DNA from: Muricea muricata | Taxonomy: Eukaryota; Cnidaria; Anthozoa; Malacalcyonacea; Plexauridae | Direction of reading: 5' to 3' | DNA length: 64,000 nucleotides | Assembly (NCBI GenBank): GCA_963855995.1 | Contig: OY979716.1 | Location: 45,651,213-45,715,212, forward strand | In this document: positions 21,529-33,450 of the stretch, one piece after another | Layout: the number at the start of each line of letters is the position of its first letter | Numbering within the stretch: position 1 is the first letter of the stretch | Made by a program: the position numbers and the translations under genes | Notes under the pieces: generated by a model | The model's database searches: none | The model's input: the letters and a program-made list of their open reading frames with translations, nothing else | Told to the model about the DNA's origin: nothing

Positions 21529-24500
21529 TGGAGCTCCGTTGAAAGGTTCGTTTTGAAGCGTTTTTCAGTTACTTTTTGCGTATTTTTCGGTTTTAAACCA
21601 TTTATAAAAGCTCCGTTTTAATATTGTATACTACTTTGAGTATTTTATTTCGTTTTGGATCGTTTTATTGGCGTTTTTTGGGACTTGTGTACTACAATTA
21701 TTATTCTATTTGCTTGTTTTTGGATTCGCTTATATCTTTGGTTTGGCTTGGTGTCCTTCGTTCAAATTTGGCCTGCGAACTGTGTTTTATGGTTGTTTTG
21801 TCCTGTCAAAGTTTCAAGTTGTCTCACCGTTTCGTTTTGGAGTTATTACGTCCCGTATATTTTGACCGTTGGTTTTAATTTGAATTTTTGCATATATAAT
21901 TGGATATTGTATATTGGATTTTTGGTTCATTTATGTGTCTTGGCTGTTTGTTCGTGTTGGATTCGGTTTGCAATTTGTATTTGGATCATTTTGATATGTT
22001 ATTTGCCCCGTTTTGTACATTTATCCGTGTGAATTCGTGATTTTGGATTTGTAGTGTACTATATCGTATATACTGTTTACATTGTGACCGTATCGTTATT
22101 GTGTCCTGTTACTCTGGATCCATTTGTCCTATTAATTTGGAACTTTGTACAGTTGTTGTTGTCCTCTATGTCTTCAAGATTGCCGAGTCTAGTGTTGTTG
22201 GCTTTTGTGGTTTTTGAATTATTGCTTTTTTAATTTCTCAACGGTCAACTGTCATCGGAGTATATTTTCAGAGTTTGGGGAATTCCCGTATTACGTACTG
22301 TCGCTGTACTGTCTTCTAGTATATAACATTCGTGCGTGCATAGTAGTGTGCCAGTATGTCGCAGTCTCCGTTCGTAAAATGTTGTGATTGTAGTTTCATT
22401 GCAGCCTCGCAGGGCCATCTTGGAGTACACAGATCTAAAATGCATAGGTCTGACGTTGATGCCAACATCAAAACTGTGTCCATTACTAGGCTTTTCCCGG
22501 AGGGAAAGTCCCATTATTGTTGCTTGTGTAATAATATCGTCGCGTCGTTTCCAAATTTCAAACGCCACTTTGCAACCACCCACCAAGGTATTGCTCTTAA
22601 AGTCTCTGCTAAATGCCTAATTTGTGATCGCAAGTTTGCAAAGTCTACTGGCGCTGGTGTTCTTCTGAAACGTGCCCATAAAATCGGTAAAGATGACCCT
22701 TACCCCGTGTCTCCTTCGCCAGTAATGTCCTATGTCGATATGGAATTATCTCAAAATAATTCTACTTTCCATTCAACGAGTTCTCGACGTTCCAGTCGTT
22801 TATCATTGATAAATTCACCACTGTCTGGCATTAACACCTGCCCTTCGTCGAATGGAGATAATACATTTGATTCGCAATATGTCAACACCTCACTTACATG
22901 CCCATCAACCATCATTCCTCCCCCAAGGTCCCCGCCACCTGTACTATCTGACGTTGACCCTGATGATGTTGATGATCTTCCCTCACCTTTTCCCCCTAGA
23001 CCCTCCAGTTCCCCCCTCCCCGACCTAGTACCAGATCCAGCTCCGTTGGTCCCCTTAAATGGATGTACTGATTGGAACGTTGATGCTGATACGACTATTC
23101 CATCTGGTCAGACCCCATCCCTCCTCGCACCCTTTCCACCTGCCACCCCCCCACCAACTATTCAACTTTCCTCTGAACCTTCGGTCGCCTTAAGTGGTTG
23201 CACTGTCGAGAATGTGGATTTAAGTTGTTCTCCTGACATTCCCACGTCATCCCCATTCACAGCCCATACTCATCATCCACTGACCTTTAGTAGCATTCCA
23301 TCGCCTGTGGTCGCCTCTGTAGTGGATCTCCCTATGCCGCCTGATACGCCCACAACTAGTCCATCACCCAGCACCGAGCCCCCTAACCCTGTTAATAACT
23401 TCCAAGCTAAGTGGTTTACGGTCTTCTCTGCGAATGATGATTGGGACCAGTTTTCTACAAACTGTGACCTATTTGCTGATGATGTTATCAAAACCAGCGA
23501 TGATGATTTCAAAAGGAAGACGACTCACGCCCCACGTCGTGCATAACGCCCATCGGCGAGGCCAGTTAATCCTGATAGGAGAGAGCTGCGTTACAACCCA
23601 ATTCAAGCCCGACGTCTGCAGAGCCTATATCGCCTATCTAAGAAACGTGCGGCTCGGAAAGTCCTAAGTGATAGTAAACCCTCGTTTGATGGTACGGTGG
23701 ATGATGCCAATGAGTTCTTCACGCGTGTTTTTGGCCCGAAAGATTGTGATGTTGATGGTGTTAACAATGGTCTCAATGACTTTGTTCCATCTGGTCCGGC
23801 TGATAATCACCTCGCTGACCCGTTAACACCGGATGAAATCAAGAAGAAACTGCGCGTCCTTTCCAACTCAGCGCCCGGTGCCGACCATGTGGAGTATCGC
23901 CACCTTCGTGCAGTGGACCCCAAATGCAAAATCTTATGTGCGATCTATAACCGGTGCCTGGAGGAAAATGATGTCCCAAAACAATGGAAATCGGCCACCA
24001 CTATCCTGATACACAAGAAAGGCGACTCCCGTGACGTTTCCAACTTTCGCCCGATTGCTCTGATGAGTTGCATATACAAACTCTTCATGAGTGTCATTGC
24101 TAATCGTCTTGTTGATTTCGCCATTGTGAACGACCTGTTATCGGATAGCCAGAAGAGTGCTAGACCCAGTGAAGGATGCTATGAGCATACGTTCCTGTTG
24201 CAGTCGTTGTTGCTTGATGCAAAGAGACTCCAGAAGAATTTATGCCTGGCTTGGTTAGATTTGCGCAACGCTTTTGGAAGTGTACCCCATGATGTCATCC
24301 GGTTAACATTATCCCACCTGAATGTCCCCCAGTCGTTGATTGATCTCGTCATGAATGTCTACACCGATGCCACCACGGTTGTCCGTACGCCCGCTGGCGT
24401 TACCTCTGCCATCCCGATATTATCTGGTGTAAAGCAAGGTTGCCCACTTTCGCCCATATTGTTTAATCTGAGTGTTGAGATTATTCTTCGTGCCATCTTA

Positions 24501-26473
24501 GCCAAAGCCAAATCCGTGGGCCAAGCAAAACATCATGGCTGCCCTATATCGGTCTTGGCGTATGCGGACGATTTGGTCCTAATTGCTCGTGACGCGAAGA
24601 GTCTACAACTACTCCTGGACAGCGCTAGTGAGGTGGCCACGTTGATTGGTCTTGAATTTCGTCAGGATAAGTGTGCCTCGTTATGTGCCACTTATTCTAA
24701 GCGTGTTGAGGGAAATATCCAACTCCATGACTTTAAAATCCAAGATCGGGTAATGCCTGCGCTAAGTGAACACGAACATTACCGGTACCTCGGCGTCCCC
24801 ATGGGTTTAATGAAGGATGTTGATTCGATTGACCGTCTTGTGGATGGACTGTGTGGTGATTTGGATAAGATCAATGAATCGCTTCTTGCCCCTTGGCAGA
24901 AATTGGACATGATAAGAACGTTCGTCCAGCCTTCACTCATCTTTGCCTTACGTGCTGGTGAACCCGAGAAAGCATCACTCGTGTCATACAAACAAAAGTT
25001 GATCCAAACTGTTCGCAACATCTGCCACCTCCCATCCCGTGCCACGCAATCCATCATTTTTGCCAGCAAGAAGGTTGGCGGCCTTGGGTTACAGGATCCA
25101 TTGGTTGAAGTTGATGTTCAAACAGTTGTTCAAGCTATCAAAATGCTCTCATCCAATGATCCCTTGGTTTCTAATATTGCTAAAGCAGAATTAAGGCAAT
25201 CGGTCCGTTTTGCAGCTTGAGCTGAACCGTCTCCGGAGTTGTTGCGTGAGTTCCTCTCTGGTTCAACGCAAGGTGCCTTCCACCCTGACACCATAAGATA
25301 CCGCACCCATTCGCTTTGGACTCGTGCTCGAAAGGCCAGTCGTAACCTCAAGTTATCGTTTAATGTCCCAGATCAAGCCCCTCCGTATTTTACCAATGAC
25401 TCTGGGCCTCCGATGTTAGCGAGAGTAGCATGTAAGAAATTACACGAGCTAGTACAAGATCGTGCCTGTGTCAAACTAATGTCGCTGCCTGACCAAGGTA
25501 AAGTGGCCCGTGCCCTTGTGAAAGACCTCTTTGGTAATGGCTCCTCCTGGACATACTCTGGCCTTAACATCCGGTTTAAGGATTGGAGATTTATACATCG
25601 TGCGCGTCTCAACCTTGTCCCTACAAACCAAAACAAGCATCGATGGGATGACCTCCAGTCCCCGACCTGCCGAGTGTGCAACACCAATTTGGAAACCCTA
25701 CCTCATGTCCTCTGCCATTGTCCGACAAACCTACCCCAAGTTCGAGAGAGACATAATGCGGTGATGAGCAGACTTACTCAAGCCATCAGGTTCGGTGACG
25801 TCCGGATAGACCAAAGGATCCCTGACCTAGATGATGACTGTCGACCAGATATTGTCATTCAAGAAGGTAATCAAGTGGTTGTGATTGATGTCGTCTGCCC
25901 ATTTGATAATGGAGATGATGCGTTGGATTTAGCGGAAGAAAGGAAAATCACTAAATATTCCCACCTCATTGATCACTATAGACAGCGTGGGAAGTCGTGT
26001 CGTGTCTTTGGTTTTGTGGTTGGTGCGTTAGGCACCTGGCACCTGCATAATGAACTTGTCCTCAACCAGTTGAGAATGACACTTAGCTACAGAAAACTGT
26101 TTAGAAAGCTGTGTTGCAGTGATGCTATTAAGCATTCTGCTGACATTTATTATAATCATATTAGTGTAGAGTCAGGTGGATATTAGATTCGCCAGGCTAC
26201 ATTGTTTTGCTATTTTTAGTAGAGGAGATTATTGTATGTCTACATTTGACGGACAGTTATAATTATCATAGTTTTAAATCGGACAGTCATACTATTTATT
26301 TTCCAAGCTAGTATTAGGCTCGAACTTTTCCATGTTTGATCATTTAAATATGGTTATGATAACCTATTTATCTGTATATATATATATATTATTCTCTATG
26401 TATATAGAACCTTAGTGTAAACACCTCACAACATAACAATGTAAATACTGGGATATTGAATAAATTTTTAAGA
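21529..26473 (+). mobile_element. Uto-2: full-length U2-specific RLE-type element
   Basis: 4945 bp exactly between U2 nt 38 and nt 39, with no detectable target duplication or loss (38 + 160 nt rebuild a normal-length U2). About 827 bp of T-rich 5' UTR, one ORF interrupted by two stops, and a 287-bp 3' UTR ending AATAAATTTTTAAGA. It is the clearest insertion for defining element ends. Confidence 0.94.
22356..26186 (+). pseudogene. Uto-2 ORF: C2H2 fingers, RT, RLE, two in-frame stops
   Basis: ATG at 22356 (MSQSPFVKCCDC). 1277 codons in one frame apart from TAA at 23544-23546 and TGA at 25218-25220. Three fingers lie in about residues 8-110. A Pro/Ser linker runs to about residue 360. A basic RRLQSLYRLSKKRAAR motif (about 415-430) precedes RT, with CIYKLFMS, DLRNAFGSVPH, GVKQGCPLSP and AYADDLVL (about 735). 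A zinc knuckle CRVCNTNLETLPHVLCHC (about 1106) is followed by the RLE with CRPDIVIQ, VVVIDVVCPF and KYSHLIDHY. TGA may come from CGA. No frameshift is seen, so it is a recent-looking loss. Confidence 0.93.
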
Positions 26474-26633
26474 TCTGTTCTTATCAGCTTAATATCTGAT
26501 ATGTTAGGCAATGCCTAACTCATATATTAAACTGATTTTTGGAGCTCGACCATGGGACTTATCTTACTGAAGCTTGCTTCGCCCTGGCCACAGGTTGTCT
26601 CGGTCATTGCACTACCACCGAGAACAGCCCACC
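26474..26633 (+). ncRNA. U2: U2 snRNA 3' part, nt 39 to end
   Basis: 160 nt from TCTGTTCTTATCAGC to CAGCCCACC, including the Sm-like GATTTTTGGAG segment and the 3' stem-loops. With 21491-21528 it makes a 198-nt U2. Confidence 0.95.
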
Positions 26634-27278
26634 ATTTATAGCAACTATAAACAATTTGAAATATGAAATAGCCGAAAACGAATACTGAACCATCGACTAT
26701 GAGCAAATGAACAGCTCTGGCGGCAAAAACTGAGAACAGATACTATGCACAACTTAGAAGACTAAGTAGCGATCTCTTCTGATTCTAGATGTATATTCAT
26801 ACATGTATCAGTCTTGTATAGTACATAGTATATAGTATACAGTAGATAGTATCGTCGTATATCGTGGTATATCTAGTATATCGTCTAGCTTCTTCTATAT
26901 ATACAGTAGCCAGTCTATATACAGTAGCCAGCCTATAGTATATTTTGTTTTAGTTTGGAAGGGGGCTATGTGTGACGCTGAAATTTTCCGTTGCTTTCCC
27001 ATAAGGCTTAGCGATCTCACTGTAGACGGCAATACTTCATGATATAGCGTAGATAAAAGCATTAAGAATTGAAATAGCTCGTATGATTTTCACGAGAAAT
27101 AAACTCTATTATAAAGAGACGAGTAATGGGGAATTTGGACAAACTTTCGAGTCAGTCAGAGACTACTCTAGCTTAGTCATTTAGCCATTGGCAAACATCG
27201 ATTGTGAACGAGACTCACTTCTAACATATTTTTCTCTCATTCTTTTTACAGCGAGCGAGAACGGCAAGCGATGCTCAT
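26634..27278 (+). other. U2-to-U1 spacer
   Basis: Homologous to 43736-44378 and 4501-5008 (both minus). Contains TA/GTA-rich simple repeats at about 26817-26945, including two copies of ATATACAGTAGCCAG. It ends near CTCATACTTACC (27274-27285), a U1-start look-alike. Confidence 0.85.
26817..26945. repeat. AT-rich simple repeats in the U2-U1 spacer
   Basis: Runs of AGTATAT, ATCGT(G)GTATATC and CTATATATACAGTAGCCAG units. A related stretch in inverse orientation is at about 44050-44195, so the repeats are part of the array unit. Confidence 0.75.
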
Positions 27279-27285
27279 ACTTACC

Positions 27286-27386
27286 CAACCAAGGAGAAAG
27301 CCGATGCAAATGAGAAAAACGAAAACCACGTCCGTTTCCATTCTTGTTCGCTGAATAAAACGTGAGTGCCTGCGCTCTACAAACTC
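27286..27386 (+). promoter_or_regulatory. U1 promoter (octamer and probable PSE)
   Basis: ATGCAAAT at 27304-27311, 83 bp upstream of U1 nt 1 (27387). Conserved CGTTTCCATTCTTGTTCGCT around -55 is the likely PSE. It drives only an 18-nt U1 stub followed by U1L-1, so it could supply transcription of the element. Confidence 0.8.
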
Positions 27387-27404
27387 ATACTTACCTGACG
27401 CGAG
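27387..27404 (+). ncRNA. U1: U1 snRNA 5' stub, nt 1-18
   Basis: ATACTTACCTGACGCGAG, identical to 37517-37534, then U1L-1 starts with TCACTTGC. Confidence 0.93.
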
Positions 27405-27897
27405 TCACTTGCACTCGCGTTCAGTGCTTCGACCGGGCAGTTGTGGACGTCCATGCTAGGGATTGGTGCCCTTAACACAGCTGTGCCGGATTCAACTAGC
27501 TACACCCCCTTCATTGTGCTTGGTGTAGACACGCCACTCTTCTTACCCTTCTCGTAGTTTTCTTCCGCTGGGGACAGTCGGGCTGAGGGTTAGCCTCAGT
27601 TGGTACGACTGCCAGCACCTCCCATACTTCTTTTCTTTGTCGGTCTCTTCGGAGATCGGCGGTAGGGTTAGCCTACCTTGTCTTCCGGTGTACCGGCTTA
27701 ACTGGGCACCTCCCTGCATTTTTTATTGCACACAGTCCACACGTGTATAGGTAGAGGGAACTAGTTTTTCCGTGGTTGGGCCTGTCGAGTCGAGGAGACT
27801 CAAAGGTCAGGGATCACTTTTTTCTGGTATCTTTGACGCTTTCCTGTTGGGGTTCTTGGTCCATCTTTTCCTTCAGGTTTTGAGCGCGTCTGTAGTC

Positions 27898-27964
27898 TAT
27901 TAAAAGGCCGGATTAGTTAGTCTGTGGGACAATTGTATTCAATTGCACAGAGGCCTTTTAATAG
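27898..27964 (+). other. Hairpin in the U1L-1 5' UTR
   Basis: Perfect 12-bp arms TATTAAAAGGCC and GGCCTTTTAATA enclose a 43-nt loop that itself holds two CAATTG. About 170 bp upstream of the ORF1 ATG. The stub at 1270-1740 begins inside the equivalent hairpin. Confidence 0.8.
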
Positions 27965-29789
27965 TAGGTTAGTTAGGTTAAGTGAAGTTTTGTTTTTTGT
28001 TGGGAATTTGTCTATCCAGTTATTTTTTCTAGTTTTTCTTTTCTCTAATTGAGTTTTATTAGAGAAAGTGTGTGTTGAACTGGATTATCGTGTATATATT
28101 TCTATTTAATTCCCTTTGTTCTAAACTTATCCTAACTATGGCTACTAGCCAGAATAATACCAACACCATAAAAACAGTTACCTTCTCGGCTGCGGATTTC
28201 CAACGGTGGAATCAGACCACTTCGGTGGTTTCGATTCCACAACGCCTGATAAGATCGAGTAAAATCCCGCAGCTGAGAAAAGAACTCATTCAATCAGTTG
28301 GGGAGCGCAAGGTTGCGGCTGTGCAAGCCTTGTCTCCCTTCAAATTCAGGGTAGAATTTCGTCGCAGCTCTGATCGACACGCTGCTGACATTAATGGCAT
28401 CGCATTTCGTGGCATACACCTACAGCCCCTACCCGCCTACGAGGAGGTGAAGTCGGTCTTTGTAGATCGGGCACCCCTCCAAATGACAGACAATATTTTG
28501 TTCGAGACCTTGGCGCCCTACGGGAGAGTCATTTCAGTCCAACATCTTAAAGTGAAGGGCTTTGAGTCCGTTCGCTCCGGCACCCGTAGGGTGTCCATGG
28601 TCTTAGGTAAAGCCATCCCTGCGAACATTAACATCGGGGGCTTTCTGGTGTCCTTCCGTTACCGCGGGCAGCCACCAACTTGTTTCGTGTGCCAGGAGGT
28701 GGGGCATACGGGCAAGGACTGTCCAAAGTCTCGGCGGGCCCAGAAAGCTGCCCAGCAACAACAACAACAGGGTGGCAGTAAGAAACAAAATAAACAAGGT
28801 CAGGAGGACCTTACAATTAAAATTCAAGGGTCCGAGCGCACTGTCTCGGCCCTAACTAAGAAACAACAGCAGGTGGATCTCCGTGAAAAGATCGACGCGT
28901 CGAGGGCTGCCAAGTTGGCTCCCTCGAAAGCTGCCGCGTCGAGGTCCACCTCGCGTACAAATAAGGTGAAGGAGGCTGACACATTACTGGGACAGTCCTC
29001 ACAGGGGGCAAAAGCTGAGGCAGCCAAGACTGTCCATAGCGTCACGGGCGAGGCTGTTTCCATGGATACGTGCTCTCCTCCTTCACCTCCACAAATCAAA
29101 AGAGAGGCTGGCAGAGCTAAGGGCCGGTCTTCAAAGGGGGCGGGAGTTAAGGTAACCGCCATGGATCCGCAGGATGAGGTTGCCCCTTCCGTCCCTGGCG
29201 AGGCTGGTCTGAGAGCAGTCCAGTCTCTCAAACATAATAAACCGAAAATATCAACATCTCCCCCGGCTCAGCACCTGGCTGCCATTCGCCAGGTGTTCGG
29301 CATGCCATCGCCGTCGGACAATCTGGAGCCGGGGGAAATTCGAGATTCAGAGCCGGAGGCTGATTTTAAGTCTCTGGCTAAGAAGGCGCAGTCCATCGCC
29401 AAGGTGGCAACGATCGCCACGACAGCGCTCACCACGGCCACATCAGCGTCATTCATTGGCAAAGGTTCTGCTCGTCCGAGCGGTTCACGATCAACCAGGG
29501 CCAAGTCGGTCCTGGTCAGTGCACCAGAGGATGTCGCCTCTGGTTGCACCCCCCCTCGGTCGAGCAGTTCTCCTTTTCGCTCACGACCGTCTCAACAACA
29601 TCAACCGTAAATGCCAGTGCCTCCTCAGTACAATCAGAGTGGACAAGGTCGACTCGCTGCAGGAGGACGATGATGTCCCATTGCTGCAGCGTAGACTGGC
29701 GAGGCCATTTAACATCATCGGTCGAGGCCGTGGACGAGTGCTTGTCGGGGTCCAGTGTCGTGGACCCCCTTAACATGGGCTGCCCTGCC

Positions 29790-30190
29790 CTTACATCAGG
29801 TGGGGGGAGTGAGATGCCGCCAGTCTCCTCCCCCCCGTCTAGCCATACCATCGCTGAGGTTGAGGAGATGCCGCCAGTCTCCTCCCCTCAGGTTGATTCT
29901 GGGACCGAGGCCATGTTGGTCTCGGGCCCAGCAGGCCATACAATTGCACCAACTGAGGGGAGCGAGATACCGTCAGTCTCCTCCCTCACAATAGGCACTA
30001 ACAGTGGTTCTGGGGTCACGCCGACCTCAGACCCTAGCACAAACATCTGCACTGGTCCTGGGGTCATGTTGATCCCGGGTCCAAGTAATAATATCCACTC
30101 GGGCTCTGGGGTCACGTCGACCCCGGACCCTAGCACCAATAATTTTAACTTAGTTGAGGGGAGCGAGATTCCGCCAGTCTCCTCCCCTCT
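29790..30190 (+). repeat. Coding repeats in the ORF1 tail
   Basis: Units of the form GAGGGGAGCGAGAT, CCGCCAGTCTCCTCC (peptide EGSEIPPVSSP), mixed with SGSGVTPTSDPST-type units. Low-complexity, probably disordered, linker-like protein. Confidence 0.75.
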
Positions 30191-30210
30191 ATCTCGCTTG
30201 GAGACAGAGT

Positions 30211-33107
30211 CCACGCTTGGCAAAAATGTATGCAAAATCGCCAATTCAAAATGTCCCAATTTTTTACCGTCCGTGCGTAAATTAACGGGAGACTGGTGAC
30301 TAAACTGCCTTCTAAAATTGCGCAATATTTCGAGCGGTGCTAGACGTTTAGGGTTGTCGGGGAGTATAGGAAACCTAGTGAAATTTGAAAGCGGGAATTA
30401 CGAGGATAATTTTGATACCAAAGTTGCTATGGTTACGTTGTTTCCCTTTCTGTGAACGAATTTTGCTTCGAGGGTGCGTGCGCGAATCGGGTGAATTGCG
30501 AATTTTAGAAAAAAATCGCAATTTTCGGCTAGTTATATCTTTTTTATTTTAACTCCGATCGTAAAATTTTTTGCGTATTTTTAAAGTTAAGATGGGAACT
30601 TAAAATCGTATGTTTTTTGTTTTCAAAGTTTTGTTTTATAAAGTCATAAAAAAGGGCATGTTTTACGGGTGATATCTGGAACTCCAGTGGTAACAATTGA
30701 TTGTCTGCACACATATGAAGTAGAGAAACGGATATAAAGACTGTCAAAGAAAGCAAAAAACAGAGGATACTGGATAAATCATTTAGATTAAGAGGTAAAT
30801 AAACTTTTGGGTGTTATTTATCGGTAATCAGGCCCATTTTCTGACAGATTTCTCTTGTATGACCATATGTCTATTTGTTTGTACTTTGTACATTTAGGCA
30901 AATTATATTTTTACGTATTGTTTCTATTTTAAAATACTGGCCTTCCACATTTGGTAGTAAATACCTACGCGACATTTTTCCAGTTCTATGGTAGTATTAC
31001 AAAGTATTTCAGCTCTTTTTTGTATCATGTGAAGAATTCACGAGCTGGCCAATACATTTAGTTTTATTATATATGAAGTGACAGAGTCTGTGATTGAGAT
31101 GTGTTGACACTTGATTTCCAAATGTGTTATTAAGAAATCAGGTCATCTTATTTTACTACCTAAAATGGGGAAAGGGTCAGATTTGTTTTTAAATACACTG
31201 CAGCAGCAACATGGAAAATTCATCCTGTGTGTGTGTGCTTTTATTAAAATCACACAGGCAGTCAGCTCATCACTACATTGCATCTTGATTGCTGACACAC
31301 CAGAGTGACACTGGGTTTGTCTTCTTTAGGTCATTATTTACCTGACTACATCAGCTGGCAGCAAAAGTCTTTACCACAACCTATGTGTGCTCTCAATCCA
31401 AGCAGGCCTTTGCCAGCCAGTTCAAAGAACAATTAATGAAATACTTGAAAGGGCAATTTCATAGATATAGCAGCACAAAAGTTCTTTTGATGTGCTCCAA
31501 TGCATGCTGTTAAATTATTTTGCCTTTTCTAATGTTAAACAATATTACTGAATGAGGAAAAGGGGGCACTGAATTTTTGGTCAACAAATAGAATTAATAG
31601 CATGTGTCACTTGCTGATTGACATAAAAATTCTTTCCTTCACAATTAATCATGTGCCAATAAATTTGGGGCCATTTACTTGCATTGTACAGTACTAAACA
31701 ATGGCCAGAAATAGATCAATCTCAGTGGATCAAAGTGGTGGAAAGTGGAGGGGGCATTGTAGAATAGCCTAACTCAAGGATCTGTCAACACAATGCATGT
31801 ATGGAATTGCACTTTGTAAAGCTATATAGTGCTGCCATACTGTTCATTATTCACTCTATTGCTGTACAAATTTATTTGTGAATGTCATGGTCTTTCACCA
31901 TAGTCAATTGGCAAACCCAATCTTACTTTGTTGTTTGAGCCCAATGGATGATAAACACTCCCTTTACTTGTCAAGGAAAGAGTTTTATCTTGCTTATGCA
32001 TACTAAAAGTCCAAACCAATGAGAATACAAAGTAAACTAAAACAGTAAAAGACACTGTATATAATAAATAATATATAATTGTAAAATAGACCAATTACAA
32101 CCATTATATGAATTACTGTACACTAAAAGTATTGATTATAAACAAAACACTTGTACATCCTGACACCTAATAAATTAGTTACTAAACAGTATATAATAGA
32201 TAAAAGTCTGAGAATTTTTCCATAATTGTCTGATCATGTTTTGAGTTTGGTGGGCAAGGGGAATGGTTGGGGAATAACAGGAATACCACATTTATTGCAC
32301 TAAAGTACTAAAAAGGAATGAAGTAAGGTAGGTCATTAAGAACTTCCCACTCACCCAGCTATCTTTTTTCCCTTGAGCATTGTTACTTGCTATAACATCA
32401 GAGTTCTTGTATTATCAAAACATCTCACACAGCACAAGATTACTGTGTCTATTGTCCAACCATATTGTTCGTATGCCATATGTACATTTATATACTATTT
32501 CATATGTAATTGCAAGGATGAAAATGGAAAGCTTCCTTGCTTTACTTTATATTTTGATGGCTATGCTTTATAATGATAAGGTAAATTTTGTTTACAAATT
32601 CATACATGTCATTTCAAATTTTCAATCCTACATTTTATGACCCAAATGCGCAATTTAGCGAGCTATTTCTTTTCATGACTGCTTCTCCAGAATACCCAAC
32701 AGGTAAAAACTTGTAAACAAAATTTTTTTTCCACAAATATCCTGAATAGATTTTGCTAAAACTTGCACATTATATTCAGGTAATCAGATTCACTTCAGAA
32801 TACAACCACAGCAGTCTTCACAGAAGAAAAACGTGCCGTAGCTCACTGTCACGCCAGAGTTCATCAACAGTAAAATGCTCATGATTCATGTACCACATCT
32901 CTTCTATTTAGTTTCGCCAAATTTTGTATCATTTGCCAAAATGTTGGGTTTTATTCTTTATTGCGTTTATAGCAGTAGTTCGCCATTTTGAAAGAATGAA
33001 GCGGACTACTTCATCTAGGCAGCCAATATTGGATATTTTCACTTGAATAACCGCTGGATATGCATATCGCATATTGGCGATTTTGCATGCATTTTTGCCA
33101 AGCGTGG
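30211..33107. mobile_element. 2.9-kb element with 35-bp terminal inverted repeats
   Basis: Ends 30211-30245 and 33073-33107 are inverted copies matching at 34 of 35 bases (CCACGCTTGGCAAAAATG...). The interior is AT-rich with no long ORF, unlike the GC-richer retroelement around it. It sits inside U1L-1 ORF1. This is best read as a non-autonomous DNA transposon. A clean target duplication is not visible. Flanks show only an imperfect TCCACG/TCAACG similarity. Confidence 0.75.
31328..31464 (+). other. Possible exon-like ORF inside the inverted-repeat element
   Basis: After TTCTTTAG an open stretch of about 45 codons reads VIIYLTTSAGSKSLYHNL, then ends near PVQRTINEILERAIS and a TAG. It could be a transposase or host-gene fragment, or chance. 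No family recognised. Confidence 0.25.
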
Positions 33108-33450
33108 TCAACGTTGGACTCCCTCTCCTTGTCCTCGAGCGTAGCTGCTGGGGATACCAACATGGGGTGGCAAACGCCTCCCCCACTCTACAGCAGCTCG
33201 TTTCCATCAGTGGTGGGGGGAGAGGAGTCACCGTTTGGCTCTGTACTCTCCACCCCTGAATTTTTGCCCTCCCCAGCATCATCAATGGGGAGGTTTGAGG
33301 CATTGATCGGTGGGGCCCCTGTGGCCTCCGTGTCCCAGTCGGAGCCGGAGCTGCTGGACACGATCGAGGCCATTAACAGGGCGATCCTCACCGATCTCGC
33401 CTGTCTACAGCTCCTCATCGAGCTGCCTGAGCCTTCCTTGGAGTCCAATA

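Larger units (their letters stand above)
27279..27404 (+). repeat. Upstream copy of the 126-bp U1L-1 target duplication
   Basis: ACTTACCCAACCAAGG to GACGCGAG: the whole U1 promoter plus U1 nt 1-18. It differs from 37409-37534 at two bases seen (CACGTCC against CATGTTC) over 126 bp. It directly abuts the 5' end of U1L-1. Confidence 0.88.

Noticed and set aside
21529..21700. HDV-like self-cleaving ribozyme at the Uto 5' end, as in R2 elements
   Set aside because: I could not find a P1 partner for the first bases (TGGAGCTC is nearly self-complementary) nor the GC-rich P2/P3 pattern; the region is T-rich.
28072..28137. Upstream extension of U1L-1 ORF1 from a GTG
   Set aside because: Eukaryotic context and homology to the 1270-1740 stub both favour the ATG at 28138 (MATSQNN).
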